Numbered from the stretch's first letter, positions 9,210-18,721 are shown. The stretch is 64,000 nt of DNA from Cyclobacterium marinum DSM 745 (GCF_000222485.1 NC_015914.1:186001-250000), one strand, 5' to 3'. Program-made: numbers and translations. The notes: generated by a model not told the origin, from the letters alone.

Positions 9210-10700
9210 CTATGGTTTTTCGTTCATTTCTTTCAATAGTTCAATAGCAGTTTCTGCCAGCAATTCTCCCCCACCCGGGGCCAGTCTTGAATTAATGGTT
9301 TCATATCCCCCACGGGTAAATGCCTCCTTTGTGGGGACATAAGCAATATGGCTATGGGTCAATTCAACCACTATTGTATTTTCATAAGGGGAATTCTCTT
9401 TGATAGCCAAACCTAAATCTACAAACAACTCTCCGGGAAGGCCTACAATGGCCAGGTCTTCGTTAATTTGAAACACCTGCACCTCCAATGGGATTCTCCA
9501 TGGTTGATCCCCAATTGCAGGAGGAACTGCTTCTGTTCTTCTCATTCTCTCAAGAGACCTGATTTTTAACCGTCTTCTTCTTTCCAGAAAGGCTGTTTCT
9601 TCATAAAGTCGTGGAGCTCCAGTTTCTGTATTGGCCCATTCCAATTCCTCAGGAGTGAAATGTTGGATGGGAACATAAATGACTTTAGCTATTGCCTTTA
9701 GTTCTGTTCCATTCACTTTTTGAAATTTATTGGGTTGTTGAAGGATTGCAGCAGAGAGAATTTCGCCTATTTCAGAAGAACTTTTTACTTCTTCCTTGGT
9801 ACCGGTAACATCTATATGGTTGATATTACCACAAGCTCCTGCTGCAAATAGCGATACAAAATCTTTGTGAAAATGCCTTTGTAAATTATAGGCCAAAAAG
9901 CCCGGGTAATCGGCACTGAAAGCCGTTCCACCAAAGGTATCGGCATGTAAAGAAAAATTAGAGACCGTCCCAATTGGATGCTTGTCTTTCTTCCTTTGTA
10001 GCATAACCACGGCCAATTCCGGATCTGTAGGTCCTTCCGTTTCCCTAATGGAAGGATTGCGTCTACCTGGATTGGTGATCAACTTTCCATCTTTCATAAT
10101 AAAGCGTCTGTTAAATGCCAGGTCATTTACTTCTTCTCCAAACACTTCTAGTACTACTTCCTCTCTTTGCTCATAGGCTTTTACCACAGCCTTAACGATT
10201 CCATCTTCAAGCTGCTTAGGATAGGCATCGGCTTCGCCTGTATCCAGTTGCGTGTCAAATGGTGGTCTTAACGTTCCGGTAAGCTCCCTTATATTGGGAT
10301 GATAGGCCGGAGAGGTATGGGAATGAGTTCCTGCAATAATAATATTCTGAAAAGGTATACCTGTTTCCTTCTCAATGCGCATCCTGGCTCTAACCGACAA
10401 GTCTCTCTCCACCCATAAAAGATCTCCCACCACTAAAGCTACTTTCTCTCCTTTTTGCTGAAAAACCACTGCCTTGGCATACAATGGATCGTGTGTACCG
10501 GTACTCGGTCCCCTATAATGAGGATAACCGGCTTGTGAAGGAGTAATTTCAGCTTTTACCATTCCGGCTTTCAAACCCGACTGCTGAGCGATTACTTTAT
10601 GTCCGGAAATTAATCCTGAAAGCATAATTCCCGCCATAAAGCCCAAAAGGACAAAACGATTTACCTGGCCATGTTTTCTATTCCCTGCCTTTAATGTCAT
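9210..10700 (-). CDS. Neutral/alkaline ceramidase-like hydrolase (copy 1)
   Basis: A 496-residue secreted protein with a signal peptide (hydrophobic residues 16-38, cut near VIAQQS). It has the N-terminal domain of the neutral/alkaline non-lysosomal ceramidase family: AGMVKAEITP near residue 45, the metal-site motif GTHSHTSP at 124-131, NFSLHADTFGG, and a late LPGELFVDLG segment. True ceramidases hydrolyse the N-acyl bond of ceramide, but most bacterial relatives with only this domain have no known substrate. It is the last gene of a minus-strand run with the DMFase-like protein (gap 56 bp) and a second ceramidase-like protein. It is shorter than full ceramidases (about 650-750 residues), lacking the C-terminal domain. 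Confidence 0.85.
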   Translation of the reverse strand: MTLKAGNRKHGQVNRFVLLGFMAGIMLSGLISGHKVIAQQSGLKAGMVKAEITPSQAGYPHYRGPSTGTHDPLYAKAVVFQQKGEKVALVVGDLLWVERDLSVRARMRIEKETGIPFQNIIIAGTHSHTSPAYHPNIRELTGTLRPPFDTQLDTGEADAYPKQLEDGIVKAVVKAYEQREEVVLEVFGEEVNDLAFNRRFIMKDGKLITNPGRRNPSIRETEGPTDPELAVVMLQRKKDKHPIGTVSNFSLHADTFGGTAFSADYPGFLAYNLQRHFHKDFVSLFAAGACGNINHIDVTGTKEEVKSSSEIGEILSAAILQQPNKFQKVNGTELKAIAKVIYVPIQHFTPEELEWANTETGAPRLYEETAFLERRRRLKIRSLERMRRTEAVPPAIGDQPWRIPLEVQVFQINEDLAIVGLPGELFVDLGLAIKENSPYENTIVVELTHSHIAYVPTKEAFTRGGYETINSRLAPGGGELLAETAIELLKEMNEKP

Positions 10701-10756
10701 GTTTTATGTGCTAAAATATTTATAGTATGGTAAATTAAATGGAGAGAAAAACTTTA

Positions 10757-12292
10757 CTATGTGTTTATGGCTTTTTCTAGTAGGTTATGGGTGATCTTTT
10801 GCACCCTGGGATCCGGACCATGCGGCCTGCTATAATGGGACCAAGGCAAGGTATGCCCGGGAGGGCTACTCAAACCCATTGCCCAGAAAATAGTTGCTGC
10901 ACTGAAAATAAAATTGCCTTTTGGCCCAGGATAAACAACTGACTGGTAGGGACATGGGTTATCCCCACCTTGCCAGGCCGTGCCTTCGGCAACTATCTCT
11001 AATCCCTCAATGTCTGCCGCATCTGCCTGATACTCCCAACCTATAAGCCCGGGAATACTGTCCCCTTTTTTCATGCCTGTACCTTTAAAAATCCAATGGT
11101 CAGGTTTTATTACTGTCCAATCCCCTCCACCATTAATAGGTTCTGTATTTCTTACTCCCATTAAGAGCCCTTCGTCAGGCCCTCGTTCGGGAAAAGGGCC
11201 ATTTAACTTTTCCCTCAATACTGCATAATCATTATTGGCACCATAAGGCCCGCCTCTAAATATCCTACGGTTAGGTTGGCCGGCTTCATTTGAGGTATAG
11301 GGTGCCACCCAACAAATAGAATTGCCGGAGAAAAACAATAAATTTACTCCTTGTTCTTTAAGTTTCTCCACACTTCTAAATTGCCTGATGTCCCAATATT
11401 CATCATGCCCTATGCTTAAGAAAGCCTTGGCTTTTAATCCTCGGTCAGGGGTCAACAAATCTACATTGGAACAATAACTTACATCATAGCCATGCTTTTC
11501 CAAAAAATAGGCGAATGGCATTTCAAAGGAGATAAACTCTCCTGACCCAAATGAAAGTGGATCATTTACAATGGCATTATATTGCCCTTGCCGGGCATAG
11601 GGCCGATCAAAACTAACCTTTGCCCATGGGCCTTGTGTGCCCTTCGGGTGGGTATAAATGGAATAATTATTCGGCCATTTATTATAAGCTTGCCAAGTAT
11701 TGTCAGAGCATTGAAACAAAAGGTCTGTCTCTCGCTCATCCTTTACAATAAAGATAATATAACTCTCCCAATAAGCTTCACTAGGGCTTTTTGGCAAGGT
11801 GCGCAATTTACCCAAATAAACACCACTCAGCCAATCTTCAGGAATCGTTATAGAAGTGGAAACCTCCCATTTACATTCATGAATATTCATTTCACCAGGT
11901 TTAGGAGTAACCTGCTTTTTCCCTTTTAATGGACCCACTTTCTTCAACCATCTGCCTCCGGTTCCATTGTAATACCCTGTACGGTAAAAATCAATCTGGA
12001 AATCCTCTTCCGGATCAACTGACACCATGATGTCCAAACTTTCACCCGCCATTAAACTTTGTCTGGAACAATACCCTTCAATAAGTGCAGTACGGTATTG
12101 TTTTTCGTCGGGCCTTACCCTGGTCAACTGCCAGGAAATGGTTCCTTCCTTTTTATTTTCTTCCAGTATGAGGTTTTTCTTTTTATTAGCAGGCTTGGAA
12201 AAAGCGGGTGTTGTACCTAAAGCCAAAGCAAATCCACTGCCGGCACTTAATTTTATCGCCTCCCTTCTGCTAAGTTTATTTTCCTTCGCCAT
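10757..12292 (-). CDS. N,N-dimethylformamidase large-subunit-like protein, Tat-like leader
   Basis: A 511-residue exported protein. The N terminus has a Tat-like leader (SRREAIKLSAGSGFALALG). The following region carries an immunoglobulin-like half (YCSRQSLMAGESLDIMVS, FYRTGYYNGTGGRWL) and then the C-terminal catalytic-like half with GHDEYWD at residues 295-301, a hallmark of the N,N-dimethylformamidase beta-subunit domain. Enzymes of this family use a mononuclear iron site to cut amides. It lies between two ceramidase-like amidohydrolases and is co-directional with short gaps (56 bp each side), so an amide substrate for the whole set is an attractive inference. No small DMFase subunit gene is visible nearby. 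Confidence 0.8.
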   Translation of the reverse strand: MAKENKLSRREAIKLSAGSGFALALGTTPAFSKPANKKKNLILEENKKEGTISWQLTRVRPDEKQYRTALIEGYCSRQSLMAGESLDIMVSVDPEEDFQIDFYRTGYYNGTGGRWLKKVGPLKGKKQVTPKPGEMNIHECKWEVSTSITIPEDWLSGVYLGKLRTLPKSPSEAYWESYIIFIVKDERETDLLFQCSDNTWQAYNKWPNNYSIYTHPKGTQGPWAKVSFDRPYARQGQYNAIVNDPLSFGSGEFISFEMPFAYFLEKHGYDVSYCSNVDLLTPDRGLKAKAFLSIGHDEYWDIRQFRSVEKLKEQGVNLLFFSGNSICWVAPYTSNEAGQPNRRIFRGGPYGANNDYAVLREKLNGPFPERGPDEGLLMGVRNTEPINGGGDWTVIKPDHWIFKGTGMKKGDSIPGLIGWEYQADAADIEGLEIVAEGTAWQGGDNPCPYQSVVYPGPKGNFIFSAATIFWAMGLSSPPGHTLPWSHYSRPHGPDPRVQKITHNLLEKAINT

Positions 12293-12348
12293 TTTTAGAA
12301 ATTAATGGTTTATTTTGTATACCAATCTTCGTAAACAACTTCAGGTGG

Positions 12349-13848
12349 TTACCTGGAAGTGACCGAAGAAGATTTTAACTTGTCTAATAGACCCAATAAT
12401 TCAGAAGTTATTACATTGGAAGCATTTACTTCCAAATAACTGGACCGAGCCCTCCAAGTCTCATAACCACCCCATTCATGGTGCTGAGGGGTAGGTAAAT
12501 AACCATTGTATCCATTGGCCAGGGAAACACTAAAGGTTTGTTTAAATGGACTTTTGGCTTTTATTTCTAAACCTATTTCCACAAAAACCTCACATGGAAC
12601 AGCAGTAATTGCCATATCGCCAATTTGTATCGCCTGAAGGATCAATTGTTTTTGATCCGGATAGTCATTTAGAAAAATGGTTTCTCTTGCATATAATTCA
12701 TCTCTTTTAAGTAAAAGAGGATCCTTTGCATCCGCTATGAGTTTTTTCGCTCTTTCAAGTTCAGCAGCATCAGGTTTTCTTACGCCTAGCGTAACCTCTG
12801 TCTGTGCACTTGCTAAGGGAACCCAATCATGGTAAGTAATACTTTGGTATACTTTATAAGCCTCTGCCGCTACCTTATTGGCAACGACGGCCATTTTCTC
12901 ATATTTTCCCATCGGTTTTGGCGCTGGCCCACCAAAATTTATATTATTGATATCTCCGCTGGTTCCATTGGTCATAATCCCAACAAATTCAGGGCTTTGG
13001 CGATCTGCACCTATCATTTCTCCTATTCGATGGGCAAACATCCCAAAATAATCGGCAGAAATATCCCCGCTTCTAGTACCTCCTACATAGTGCAAGGAAT
13101 AATTTGCAAGTAGGGCAATGGGCTCACCGCTTAGAGATTGAACAGAAATAATAGGCACCTCGGGATCAATTGGCCCAGCAGGGCCTGTAAGGTCCGGGTT
13201 TTCAAAGCCGGGGTTCATTCTTACTTTGTCTTCTCCACCGAAAGGATTGGTAAATGTCTTTCCTTCTTTCAATTTCCACCGACGGTTAAAAACTTCACTG
13301 GGCTCCTGACCTACACCCCAACCAATTTTGGCAGGTTCAAGGTTATTATTGGCCCTAATAATTGCATCAGCGGCACGTTCTTCGAGAAAAAGTAAATAGT
13401 CCGGATCGGGTGTACTGCCAAAGACCGCGCAGGCTGTACCTCCTGAATGGGTGTGTATGGCCGAAATCATCATATTCTCTACAGGAATTCCCGTGTATTC
13501 CTCGGCTCTTTTCTTGGCATTGTCTACCGTTTCTCTGTAAATCATGCATAGGTCTAAAGTAACCATTGCTATTCTTGTTTTCCCATCATCTAAAACCAAG
13601 CCTCTAGCATGGGTATCGTCATGAATATGTTGGGTGAAACCTTCTTGAAAATTCCCGTTGATAGAGGTACCAATTTTTGGAGTAATAACACTTAGTGCAG
13701 CACCAGCCTTAAAAATTTTTGCTTCCCCTTCATTTTGAGCGGTAAGGTTCCCTACCCCTGCTAATAAAAAAACTAAAGTGAGTAATAAGCACAGGTATTT
13801 CTCGAGCTTTGACTTAAAATTCCAATCGGCGAGGTTCATTAAAATCAT
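12349..13848 (-). CDS. Neutral/alkaline ceramidase-like hydrolase (copy 2)
   Basis: About 499 residues from the ATG at 13848; an in-frame ATG further up (13899) would add a non-signal-like extension, so a later start (13848 or 13839) directly before the hydrophobic leader (LCLLLTLVFLLAGVGNLTAQ) is preferred. The domain matches copy 1: GAALSVITPKIG, metal motif HTHSGGTAC, NYSLHYVGG and a late VPCEVFVEIGLEIK. The family removes N-acyl groups from ceramide-like lipids; substrate here unknown. It is the first gene of the three-gene run and is followed by the DMFase-like gene after 56 bp. The two copies are clearly paralogous in architecture but diverged in sequence, so an old duplication rather than a recent one. 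Confidence 0.85.
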   Translation of the reverse strand: MILMNLADWNFKSKLEKYLCLLLTLVFLLAGVGNLTAQNEGEAKIFKAGAALSVITPKIGTSINGNFQEGFTQHIHDDTHARGLVLDDGKTRIAMVTLDLCMIYRETVDNAKKRAEEYTGIPVENMMISAIHTHSGGTACAVFGSTPDPDYLLFLEERAADAIIRANNNLEPAKIGWGVGQEPSEVFNRRWKLKEGKTFTNPFGGEDKVRMNPGFENPDLTGPAGPIDPEVPIISVQSLSGEPIALLANYSLHYVGGTRSGDISADYFGMFAHRIGEMIGADRQSPEFVGIMTNGTSGDINNINFGGPAPKPMGKYEKMAVVANKVAAEAYKVYQSITYHDWVPLASAQTEVTLGVRKPDAAELERAKKLIADAKDPLLLKRDELYARETIFLNDYPDQKQLILQAIQIGDMAITAVPCEVFVEIGLEIKAKSPFKQTFSVSLANGYNGYLPTPQHHEWGGYETWRARSSYLEVNASNVITSELLGLLDKLKSSSVTSR

Positions 13849-14316
13849 GTTTTGGTTGTTTGTGGTTTTGTAGATTGATAAAAGTATTGAGTAGTGCATT
13901 ATTTACCTAAAATAATTAGATTTTAGCAAAAAATTAAAACGTTTTATTTTGTTGGACTCAATATTATATTAATGCAATGTTTAGGGGATAGTCAGTAGAA
14001 TTGAATGGCTGGAGTATGGCTTTACCTTATTTTATATAAATAGAAACAAATAATAGAAGCAACACTACCGCTTTATTCGCATCATATCCTATCGGGTTAC
14101 TTGTTGTCTACGATTTATTTGAGAACAGATCCATTTTATTCTAAAGATATAATTGATAGTCTTCCAACACCCTTATTTCTGAGAAATAAAATCCTCCTAT
14201 GACAATTTAAAAAAATCCAGGTTATAGGGAAGATCGAGATAAAAAAAAGGGAAATAGTTGACCTATTCCCCTAATAAAGATTATTTAGTGAAATTAATGG
14301 CTGCGCCACCTTTCCA
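13849..14316. other. Intergenic region with a minus-strand terminator and upstream sequence of the ceramidase run
   Basis: No gene was recognised in this 468-bp stretch. Its left end (14249-14271) is a terminator for the M20 gene. The rest, next to 13848, is AT-rich and should carry the promoter of the ceramidase/DMFase run; no convincing TAnnTTTG box with a matched -33 element was found. Confidence 0.5.
14249..14271 (-). terminator. Terminator of the M20 amidohydrolase gene
   Basis: On the minus strand GGGGAATAG pairs with CTATTTCCC (one A-C mismatch, 5-nt loop) and is followed by eight T residues (14241-14248 read as TTTTTTTT). It lies 45 bp after the M20 stop codon. Confidence 0.8.
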
Positions 14317-15633
14317 TTATTTTGACATCTCCATATAATCAACTGTCAATTGTGACAATGCCCGTACACCTAAGACAAATCCGCTTTCATCAAGGTAAAA
14401 ATCAGGGGTATGGTGAGAGGCGGCTTTTTCCGGATCTTCTGCTGGGGGCATTCCTCCCAAGAAGAAAAATAACCCGGGTTTTTCTAGTTGAAAAAAGCTA
14501 AAATCTTCCGCTCCTGTGACAGGGTCATGCACCCACAAATTGTCTTTGCCTGCCACTTTTTCTAAAGTGGGTTGCATTTTAGCGGTTAAGGCTTCATCAT
14601 TATAGGTAACCGGGTACATTTTATTGATGCTAATATCAGCCTCTGCCCCTGCACTTTTTGCGATGTTTTCTCCTATTTCTCTAATTCTGCGATGAATAAG
14701 TTCTTGTTGGGGCTGGCTATAGGTACGAATGGTTCCAATCATATCTACTTGTTCGGGAATAATATTGTGTCTTACTCCACCATGGATTGCCCCTATGGTT
14801 ACGATGGCAGGAATCTCAATAATTTTTACATTTCTACTTACAATGGTTTGTAATCCCATCACAATCTGAGAGGAAGTTACAATGGGGTCTATGGAAGACC
14901 AGGGATAAGCCCCATGGGCTTGTTGTCCCTTAACTGTGATTTCCAGCTCATCAACTGCTGCCATGGCAGGTCCGGGTTTGTATTTAATTACACCAGCCGG
15001 AGTTTGAGAATTTATATGCAATCCAAAAATCACATCTACATCTTCCATCACTCCTTCTTCTACCATTTGTTTGGCTCCCCAAGTATCAATGGATTTGTCT
15101 TCCAGCCCCTCCTCTGAAGGTTGGAAAATAAATTTGACTGTTCCTTTGAGGTCTTTTTGCATGCCTTTTAATACTTCTGCTACCCCCATTAGAATGGCCA
15201 TATGGGAATCATGGCCACAAGCATGCATTACTCCACTTTCCTGCCCATTATATGTGGTCTTTACTTGAGATTTAAAAGGAACATCCACCCGTTCAGTCAC
15301 TGGTAACGCATCCATATCAGCTCTCAAAGCAACTGTGGGGCCCGGTTTTCCTCCCTTTAGAATACCGATTACACCTGTAACAGCTACCCCTTCAGTAACT
15401 TCCATTCCCAAACTTTTTAAGTGGGCGGCAATTTTACCTGCTGTCCTAACTTCTTCATTCCCCAGTTCGGGATGCTCATGAAAATCTCTCCTCCACTCGA
15501 TCACCTTCCCTTCTATTTCCTGAGCACTTTCATTGACTTTTTTTTCCAATTTACTCTGGGCAATTAAAGAACTTGCCGTACAGAGAAAGGCAATACCTGC
15601 CAAAATAAAATCTAATCTAAATATTCTCCTCAT
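14317..15633 (-). CDS. M20-family amidohydrolase (N-acyl amino acid/IAA-amidohydrolase type)
   Basis: About 438 residues from the ATG at 15633, chosen because it is followed at once by a signal peptide (LDFILAGIAFLCTASSLIAQS); an upstream in-frame ATG at 15705 would bury that leader. The enzyme shows the metal and catalytic motifs of M20D amidohydrolases: RADMDALPV, HACGHDSHM, FQPSEEG, GLHINSQTP and GAEDFSFF. These enzymes release the acyl group from N-acyl amino acids or peptides and use two divalent metals. Secretion to the periplasm fits a scavenging role. It is divergent from the cytochrome c gene and next to the ceramidase/DMFase genes, so an amide-bond-cutting neighbourhood is apparent. 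Confidence 0.9.
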   Translation of the reverse strand: MRRIFRLDFILAGIAFLCTASSLIAQSKLEKKVNESAQEIEGKVIEWRRDFHEHPELGNEEVRTAGKIAAHLKSLGMEVTEGVAVTGVIGILKGGKPGPTVALRADMDALPVTERVDVPFKSQVKTTYNGQESGVMHACGHDSHMAILMGVAEVLKGMQKDLKGTVKFIFQPSEEGLEDKSIDTWGAKQMVEEGVMEDVDVIFGLHINSQTPAGVIKYKPGPAMAAVDELEITVKGQQAHGAYPWSSIDPIVTSSQIVMGLQTIVSRNVKIIEIPAIVTIGAIHGGVRHNIIPEQVDMIGTIRTYSQPQQELIHRRIREIGENIAKSAGAEADISINKMYPVTYNDEALTAKMQPTLEKVAGKDNLWVHDPVTGAEDFSFFQLEKPGLFFFLGGMPPAEDPEKAASHHTPDFYLDESGFVLGVRALSQLTVDYMEMSK

Positions 15634-15732
15634 ACCCAAATTTAAAAATAAACAATCAGTAGATTGACATGCAACAAAAAAAATTAAGTAAAAATTTAAA
15701 GACAATTTTATCTTTTTATATTAGATTTGGTA

Positions 15733-16173
15733 ATGATCCTATCTAGTGCAACCAGAAAGCTAACCATTGGCCTTTTGATATTCGGTCTTTCGATGATTGC
15801 TTGTGATCAAAAGAAGGTTCAAAAAGATGTGCTTTCTGAGGGTGAAAAACGTCATAGGGATTATATTCGAAAAATACCAGGAAAAGATGAGCATGTACCT
15901 GAAGAAGTTGTGGCAAAAGGGGAGGTGCTAATTGCCTATGCCGGATGTTATGATTGTCACCGAATTGATAAAAAGTCCAAAGGACCGGCGTTTATAGATA
16001 TTGCCAAAAGGTATCCAATTCAACCTGCTTATAGGGATTTGTTGGCCAGAAAAATCATTTCGGGAGGTTATGGATCTTGGGGTAACCCTGTTATGGTCCC
16101 TCATCCCCACATCAGCATGGAAAATGCACAAACAATGGCGTATTTTATCCTTTCTTTAGAGCAAGAAGATTAA
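15733..16173 (+). CDS. Small class I cytochrome c lipoprotein
   Basis: 146 residues from the ATG at 15733 (an in-frame TTG six bases earlier is less likely). The leader ends in a lipobox (LSMIAC, Cys24), so it is probably membrane-tethered in the periplasm. One heme-binding motif CYDCH is at residues 72-76, and a candidate axial Met is in GNPVMVPHP near the C terminus, with the usual class I layout. Such mono-heme proteins pass electrons between periplasmic dehydrogenases and the respiratory chain, and in Bacteroidota they often accompany Gfo/Idh-type or PQQ-type sugar dehydrogenases. The gene is divergent from the M20 gene and stands alone before the AraC regulator (106 bp). Confidence 0.88.
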   Translation: MILSSATRKLTIGLLIFGLSMIACDQKKVQKDVLSEGEKRHRDYIRKIPGKDEHVPEEVVAKGEVLIAYAGCYDCHRIDKKSKGPAFIDIAKRYPIQPAYRDLLARKIISGGYGSWGNPVMVPHPHISMENAQTMAYFILSLEQED

Positions 16174-16279
16174 ATTCTTACCATTATATTTAGATTTATA
16201 CACGTATTTTGCCTTTTGGCATTCAGTAGTTTTCTTTTGCCTCTAAATTCGCTAAATTAATAGGGTTAATTAGAGGACT

Positions 16280-17155
16280 ATGAAAACCATCGAAGTAAGG
16301 CTACCGCAAGAATTTGATAAATCATTTATAGTATTTAAAGAAAAAGGGACCTATTTCCCTTGCCCTTGGCACTATCATCCAGAATATGAATTGGTACTGG
16401 TACTAAAGAGCACCGGAACAAGAATGGTTGGAGATCATATAGGCTATTTTAAACCCGGAGACTTGGTCTGTATGGGCCCCTATTTACCACATGTATGGGT
16501 CAATGATCCCATTTACACCAAAGGGGAGGCAGACCATGAAGCTGAGGCAATCGTCATCCAGTTTCAGGCCGATTTTTTGGGTGCTGATTTTTTGCAAATC
16601 CCGGAAATGGAAAATATCAAAAACATTCTTGGCCTAGCTAGTAGAGGCATGGCATTCACCGGAAAGACAAAAGAAAAAATTACTGAATTAATGAAAGCCA
16701 TGATCCATATGAATGGTATCCAGCGCCTTTCAAGTCTATTGTCAATATTTGATATCCTATCGGAAAATAAAGACTACCAACTTTTGGCAAGTCCGGGTTT
16801 TATAGATAGTGAACCTGAAGGTTCTGACCGATTAACCAAGATAAAAAACCATATACTGAATAACTTTGATCAAGAGATCACACTTTCAGAAATTGCTTCT
16901 ATGGCAAATATGGGAGTAACTACCTTCTGCAACTACTTTAAAGAACAATACCGAATCACATTTATTGAGTACTTAAACACGGTAAGAATTGGCCATGCTT
17001 GTAAACTTTTGGCAAAAGAAGACATGAACATTGTAGAGGTGGCCTATGCCTGTGGATTTAATAACCTGGCTAATTTTAACCGGCAATTTAAAAAACTAAA
17101 GAAAATGACTCCCTCTGATTTTAGAAAAACGGTTAATATTCAAGAAGTCGCTTAA
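16280..17155 (+). CDS. AraC-family transcriptional regulator with N-terminal cupin
   Basis: A 291-residue protein. Residues ~20-95 form a cupin sensor (CPWHYHPEYELVLVLKSTGTRMVGDHIGYFKPGDLVCMGPYLPHVW), which in this family binds a small sugar or metabolite. The C-terminal ~100 residues hold the two helix-turn-helix motifs of AraC/XylS proteins (ITLSEIASMANMGVTTFCNYFK and MNIVEVAYACGFNNLANFNRQFKKL). It is the only sugar-type regulator in the window and lies between the amidohydrolase group and the sulfatase/sialidase locus, so it may control either; that is an inference. A terminator follows at 17203. Confidence 0.93.
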   Translation: MKTIEVRLPQEFDKSFIVFKEKGTYFPCPWHYHPEYELVLVLKSTGTRMVGDHIGYFKPGDLVCMGPYLPHVWVNDPIYTKGEADHEAEAIVIQFQADFLGADFLQIPEMENIKNILGLASRGMAFTGKTKEKITELMKAMIHMNGIQRLSSLLSIFDILSENKDYQLLASPGFIDSEPEGSDRLTKIKNHILNNFDQEITLSEIASMANMGVTTFCNYFKEQYRITFIEYLNTVRIGHACKLLAKEDMNIVEVAYACGFNNLANFNRQFKKLKKMTPSDFRKTVNIQEVA

Positions 17156-17202
17156 AGACTGGGCCAATAAATTGATTTACTAATTCATAGCAATATTCAA
17201 TC

Positions 17203-17239
17203 AAAACCCCCCTTCTATGGATCTTAGAAGAGGGGTTTT
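17203..17239. terminator. Two-way hairpin terminator after the AraC gene
   Basis: AAAACCCC-C-CTTCTA (17203-17217) pairs with TAGAAG-A-GGGGTTTT (17225-17239) with one mismatch and a 7-nt loop, T-rich on the plus side and preceded by A residues for the minus side. It serves the plus-strand AraC gene. Confidence 0.75.
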
Positions 17240-17491
17240 ATTTATTCAAAGGTTTTCATTTAAACATCAAATGTGCAATAGACAATCTATTCCGTGCTGA
17301 AATCGCTTCAAAACCAACCATTTTTTATTGCTTCCAATTATACCATTTGGGTGCTATGCCAAAATCTCCAGACTGATTTTCTTGTGGTTGCAATGCTTCC
17401 AGTAAACACAGTACAGGCTTCAGCGCCCTGACTATTGTCAGGGCGCTGAAGCCTGTAATATAATCCGGATTAAAGTTTTTTTTCTTAAAAA
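17240..17491. other. Intergenic DNA between convergent genes
   Basis: Together with the terminator before it, this makes a 336-bp gene-free gap between the AraC gene and the sialidase-like gene. It contains the long GC-rich inverted repeat at 17412-17457; nothing gene-like was found in the remainder. Confidence 0.5.
17412..17457. repeat. Perfect 21-bp GC-rich inverted repeat (46-bp hairpin)
   Basis: Arms 17412-17432 and 17437-17457 are exact reverse complements with a TATT loop. The core TTCAGCGCCCTGAC is clearly richer in G+C than the flanks. There is no U-tract on either side, so it does not look like a standard intrinsic terminator. It may be a REP-like dispersed palindrome or a 3'-end RNA-stabilising structure for the sialidase-like operon. 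Confidence 0.8.
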
Positions 17492-18679
17492 TCAGTTGAT
17501 TTTTAAAATGCTACCTGCAATATGCCTGTTTTTATTGTCTTTATTAAAATAATAAGTAACCAATACCTTATCATCTCCCATATTTACCGCCCATGGGTAT
17601 CCAATATCTGTGCTTCCTCCATCTTCTCTTATAATAATCTCTTCTGCAGTGGCAAAATCGGTACATTCAGCGTTTAAAATTCTTGCTCTTATACCATATG
17701 GTTTGTGTCGGTAACCATAAACCAAGAACACCCTATTATCCGGCAACCTCAAAGCTTGCAGGGGGTGGCCCTGGAAACCCATAGATTCCCACTTATCAAA
17801 GGTTTTGCCTCCATCTTTCGATCTGGCTATCACTGCTTGATCATCGTATTTGGCAGTTCGAATAAAAGCTACAATATCTCCTTTTGGCGTTTCATAAGCG
17901 GAAGCTTCATTAAAGATTACTTCATCATCTACAGCAACCGTACTTAGGTGTTCCCAGGTATTTCCTTTATCATCGGAAACCATAAGGTAATTAGAGGTTT
18001 TCCCTCTTTTCTCAGTATCACTTGCTGCAACAATCCAAAATATTCTTCCGCTTTTTCCTTCGTACATGGCACCTCTGTTATAGGCCGGGACTTTGTTCCC
18101 CATCGGGGTATGGTTTACCTCAGGAGCGATAGAAGGAGGGTAAATGGGACCTTTCCAAGTTTCTCCTCCATCTACAGATTTAACCAGGTATCCACCCAAA
18201 AACACCGTTCCGTATTTATTGGCAAAGTGGGGCTTTTTAATATTTTCCAAGCCATCCTTTTCTAAAAATGCCCATCCATAACTGGCACACAAAAGGGTAC
18301 CGTCTTTCAATTGCAATAAGCAAGGATCCTGTGAACCTCCAAATGCATGAGAATAAATCAGTTCAGGCTCTTCGGTCCAATTGACACCATCTTTTGAAGT
18401 CACTCCTACCAAATAACTGTTTGGATCTACATGACTATTCCCTTTTTCCTTAAAAACCACTTGTCTATCCGGGGCTCTTCTAAATGCTACCAGGTATTCA
18501 CCGTTATTTTTTTTAACAACCGAGGGAAAAGTGGAATAATAGCTTTGGTCTTGATAAATAATGAAATCTTTTATTTTGGTAGCAGGCCCCATGGCCTTGG
18601 TACTATCCACCGGGTCAAATGCGTGGACTGTCATGCTGTTTAGTATCAAAACAGTAATAATTAGCAGTAGTTTTTTCAT
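17492..18679 (-). CDS. Sialidase-like (BNR/Asp-box) exported protein
   Basis: A 395-residue protein with a signal peptide (hydrophobic residues 4-20, cut near VHAFD). It contains a series of Asp-box repeats (SKDGVNWTEE, SVDGGETWKG, SDDKGNTWEH, SKDGGKTFDKW), the signature of six-bladed sialidase-type propellers. Residues like FRRAPDRQ near the N terminus may correspond to the first arginine of the sialidase site, but the full Arg triad cannot be confirmed by eye, so sialidase activity is not proven. It is the last gene of the minus-strand locus susC-susD-sulfatase-BNR-BNR, 43 bp after the previous stop, and is followed by the long hairpin at 17412. Confidence 0.8.
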   Translation of the reverse strand: MKKLLLIITVLILNSMTVHAFDPVDSTKAMGPATKIKDFIIYQDQSYYSTFPSVVKKNNGEYLVAFRRAPDRQVVFKEKGNSHVDPNSYLVGVTSKDGVNWTEEPELIYSHAFGGSQDPCLLQLKDGTLLCASYGWAFLEKDGLENIKKPHFANKYGTVFLGGYLVKSVDGGETWKGPIYPPSIAPEVNHTPMGNKVPAYNRGAMYEGKSGRIFWIVAASDTEKRGKTSNYLMVSDDKGNTWEHLSTVAVDDEVIFNEASAYETPKGDIVAFIRTAKYDDQAVIARSKDGGKTFDKWESMGFQGHPLQALRLPDNRVFLVYGYRHKPYGIRARILNAECTDFATAEEIIIREDGGSTDIGYPWAVNMGDDKVLVTYYFNKDNKNRHIAGSILKIN

Positions 18680-18721
18680 GTGTTTTATTAATTAGTAATC
18701 TTATTTATTGAAACAATAACC

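Noticed and set aside
15634..15732. Upstream start codons for the M20 amidohydrolase and cytochrome c genes
   Set aside because: The longer versions would place a charged or unrelated stretch ahead of clear signal peptides.
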